From: Coprinellus micaceus
Taxonomy: Eukaryota; Basidiomycota; Agaricomycetes; Agaricales; Psathyrellaceae
Assembly (NCBI GenBank): GCA_951394405.1
Contig: OX596337.1
Location: 372,001 to 436,000 of the forward strand
Reading direction: 5' to 3'
DNA length: 64,000 nucleotides
A program made the translations under genes and the position numbers. Shown piece after piece: positions 63,616-64,000 of this stretch. Positions within the stretch are counted from its first letter, which is position 1. Every line of letters starts with the position of its first letter. Under the pieces are notes generated by a model that made no database searches, was not told where the DNA came from, and saw only the letters and a program-made list of their open reading frames with translations.

Positions 63616-64000
63616 ATGACGAGAGGAAAGACTCCCGACATGCTCGCTCGAAAGCAAGAAGCGCCCGCAACACCCCACCCACCCACAACTCCGAGCCCGA
63701 AGCGTCAAGGCACCCGCCGGCGGCTCCACGTGTCCCCCTGCTTCTCGTCCGGGGCTCCGGCGAAGCCCGACTACGCCCGCCGAGCGACCGGCACGGTCGC
63801 GATGGCAACACAGACTGGAGAGGGGTAGGCGCAGGCTGGCACGTCGTATTATCTCTACAATCAATTTTGTTGGTTTTGAATTGACCGATTCTCTCTCTTC
63901 CCAGCTCTCTATTGATACTCTCTGCTTCATCTCTCTCGCGGGCGTACCGAATCCCAGGTGCCGAAGGACTTTAGGCGTGTGGGACAAGGAGAAGGGAGAG
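63616..64000 (+). CDS. Possible 5' end of a gene running off the window (weak)
   Basis: An ATG-initiated basic, Pro-rich frame (MTRGKTPDMLARKQEAPATP) runs 69 codons to a possible 5' splice site (63825, GTAGGC). A TTGACC branch-like site and a T/C-rich tract with CCCAG (ending 63904) follow, a convincing intron end. Downstream sequence is too short to judge. A minus-strand frame (63305-63811) overlaps it and is an alternative. Confidence 0.25.

Noticed and set aside
63305..63987. Two overlapping minus-strand frames at the right edge
   Set aside because: Low-complexity Arg/Ser/Pro translation; the plus-strand alternative has a better intron, and neither is firm.
1..64000. CRISPR arrays, bacterial operons, rRNA genes
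   Set aside because: No regularly spaced repeats with spacers, no bacterial gene signals, no rRNA sequence; the genes are intron-rich and fungal.

Overview
The window is nuclear DNA from a filamentous basidiomycete, most likely an Agaricomycete. Genes are broken by many 45-75 nt GT..AG introns. The families present (DUF6698, NACHT STAND NTPases, a chromodomain Ty3/gypsy element, a LINE of the fungal type) fit that group. I worked by eye, so family names come from memory of motifs and not from searches.

The main result is an apparent giant mobile element of about 31.4 kb (4659-36065). It sits inside the coding sequence of a NACHT-type STAND gene. The 5' half of that gene ends at 4658 and the 3' half resumes at 36066. 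Removing the intervening DNA plus one copy of a duplicated TG rejoins the two halves in frame at exactly the position predicted by the intact paralogue at 46.7-50.2 kb. The two ends of the insert are imperfect 13-bp inverted repeats (12 of 13 match). Similar motif clusters lie in inverted orientation roughly 110-130 bp inside each end. Inside the element are: a decayed fragment of the Cyc8/Ssn6 co-repressor gene (7.9-9.4 kb); a one-TM protein gene (10.0-10.8 kb); an eight-exon DUF6698 gene (11.5-21.2 kb); and four genes I cannot name (A 23.2-24.4, B 24.6-28.9, C 29.0-29.5, D 30.7-34.0 kb). A to D are the best candidates for the element's own machinery.

Nested within the giant element is a young chromodomain Ty3/gypsy retrotransposon (12484-20572). 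It has 5-bp target duplications, apparently identical LTRs apart from one 45-bp indel, a gag, a pol with protease, RT, RNase H, integrase and chromodomain, and an extra third ORF with Cys-rich knuckles. It lies inside an intron of the DUF6698 gene, antisense to it, and leaves every exon open. A match between the predicted transcript start and the primer site suggests self-primed reverse transcription, as in the Tf1/sushi group.

Outside the giant element the layout is an alternating array: repeat module R1 (1.1-3.0 kb), NACHT-1 (4.0-4.66 plus 36.07-38.58 kb), module R2 (39.6-43.6 kb), NACHT-2 (46.7-50.2 kb), module R3 (53.3-57.0 kb). The NACHT proteins carry a second, degenerate P-loop-like region at the C terminus. 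A 1.05-kb retroposon with a tRNA-like head and poly(A) tail, bounded by 15-bp target duplications, sits between R2 and NACHT-2. The right end holds a tandem pair of four-TM membrane protein genes (58.4-59.4 and 61.0-61.8 kb). The left edge holds the C-terminal end of a LINE reverse transcriptase polyprotein.
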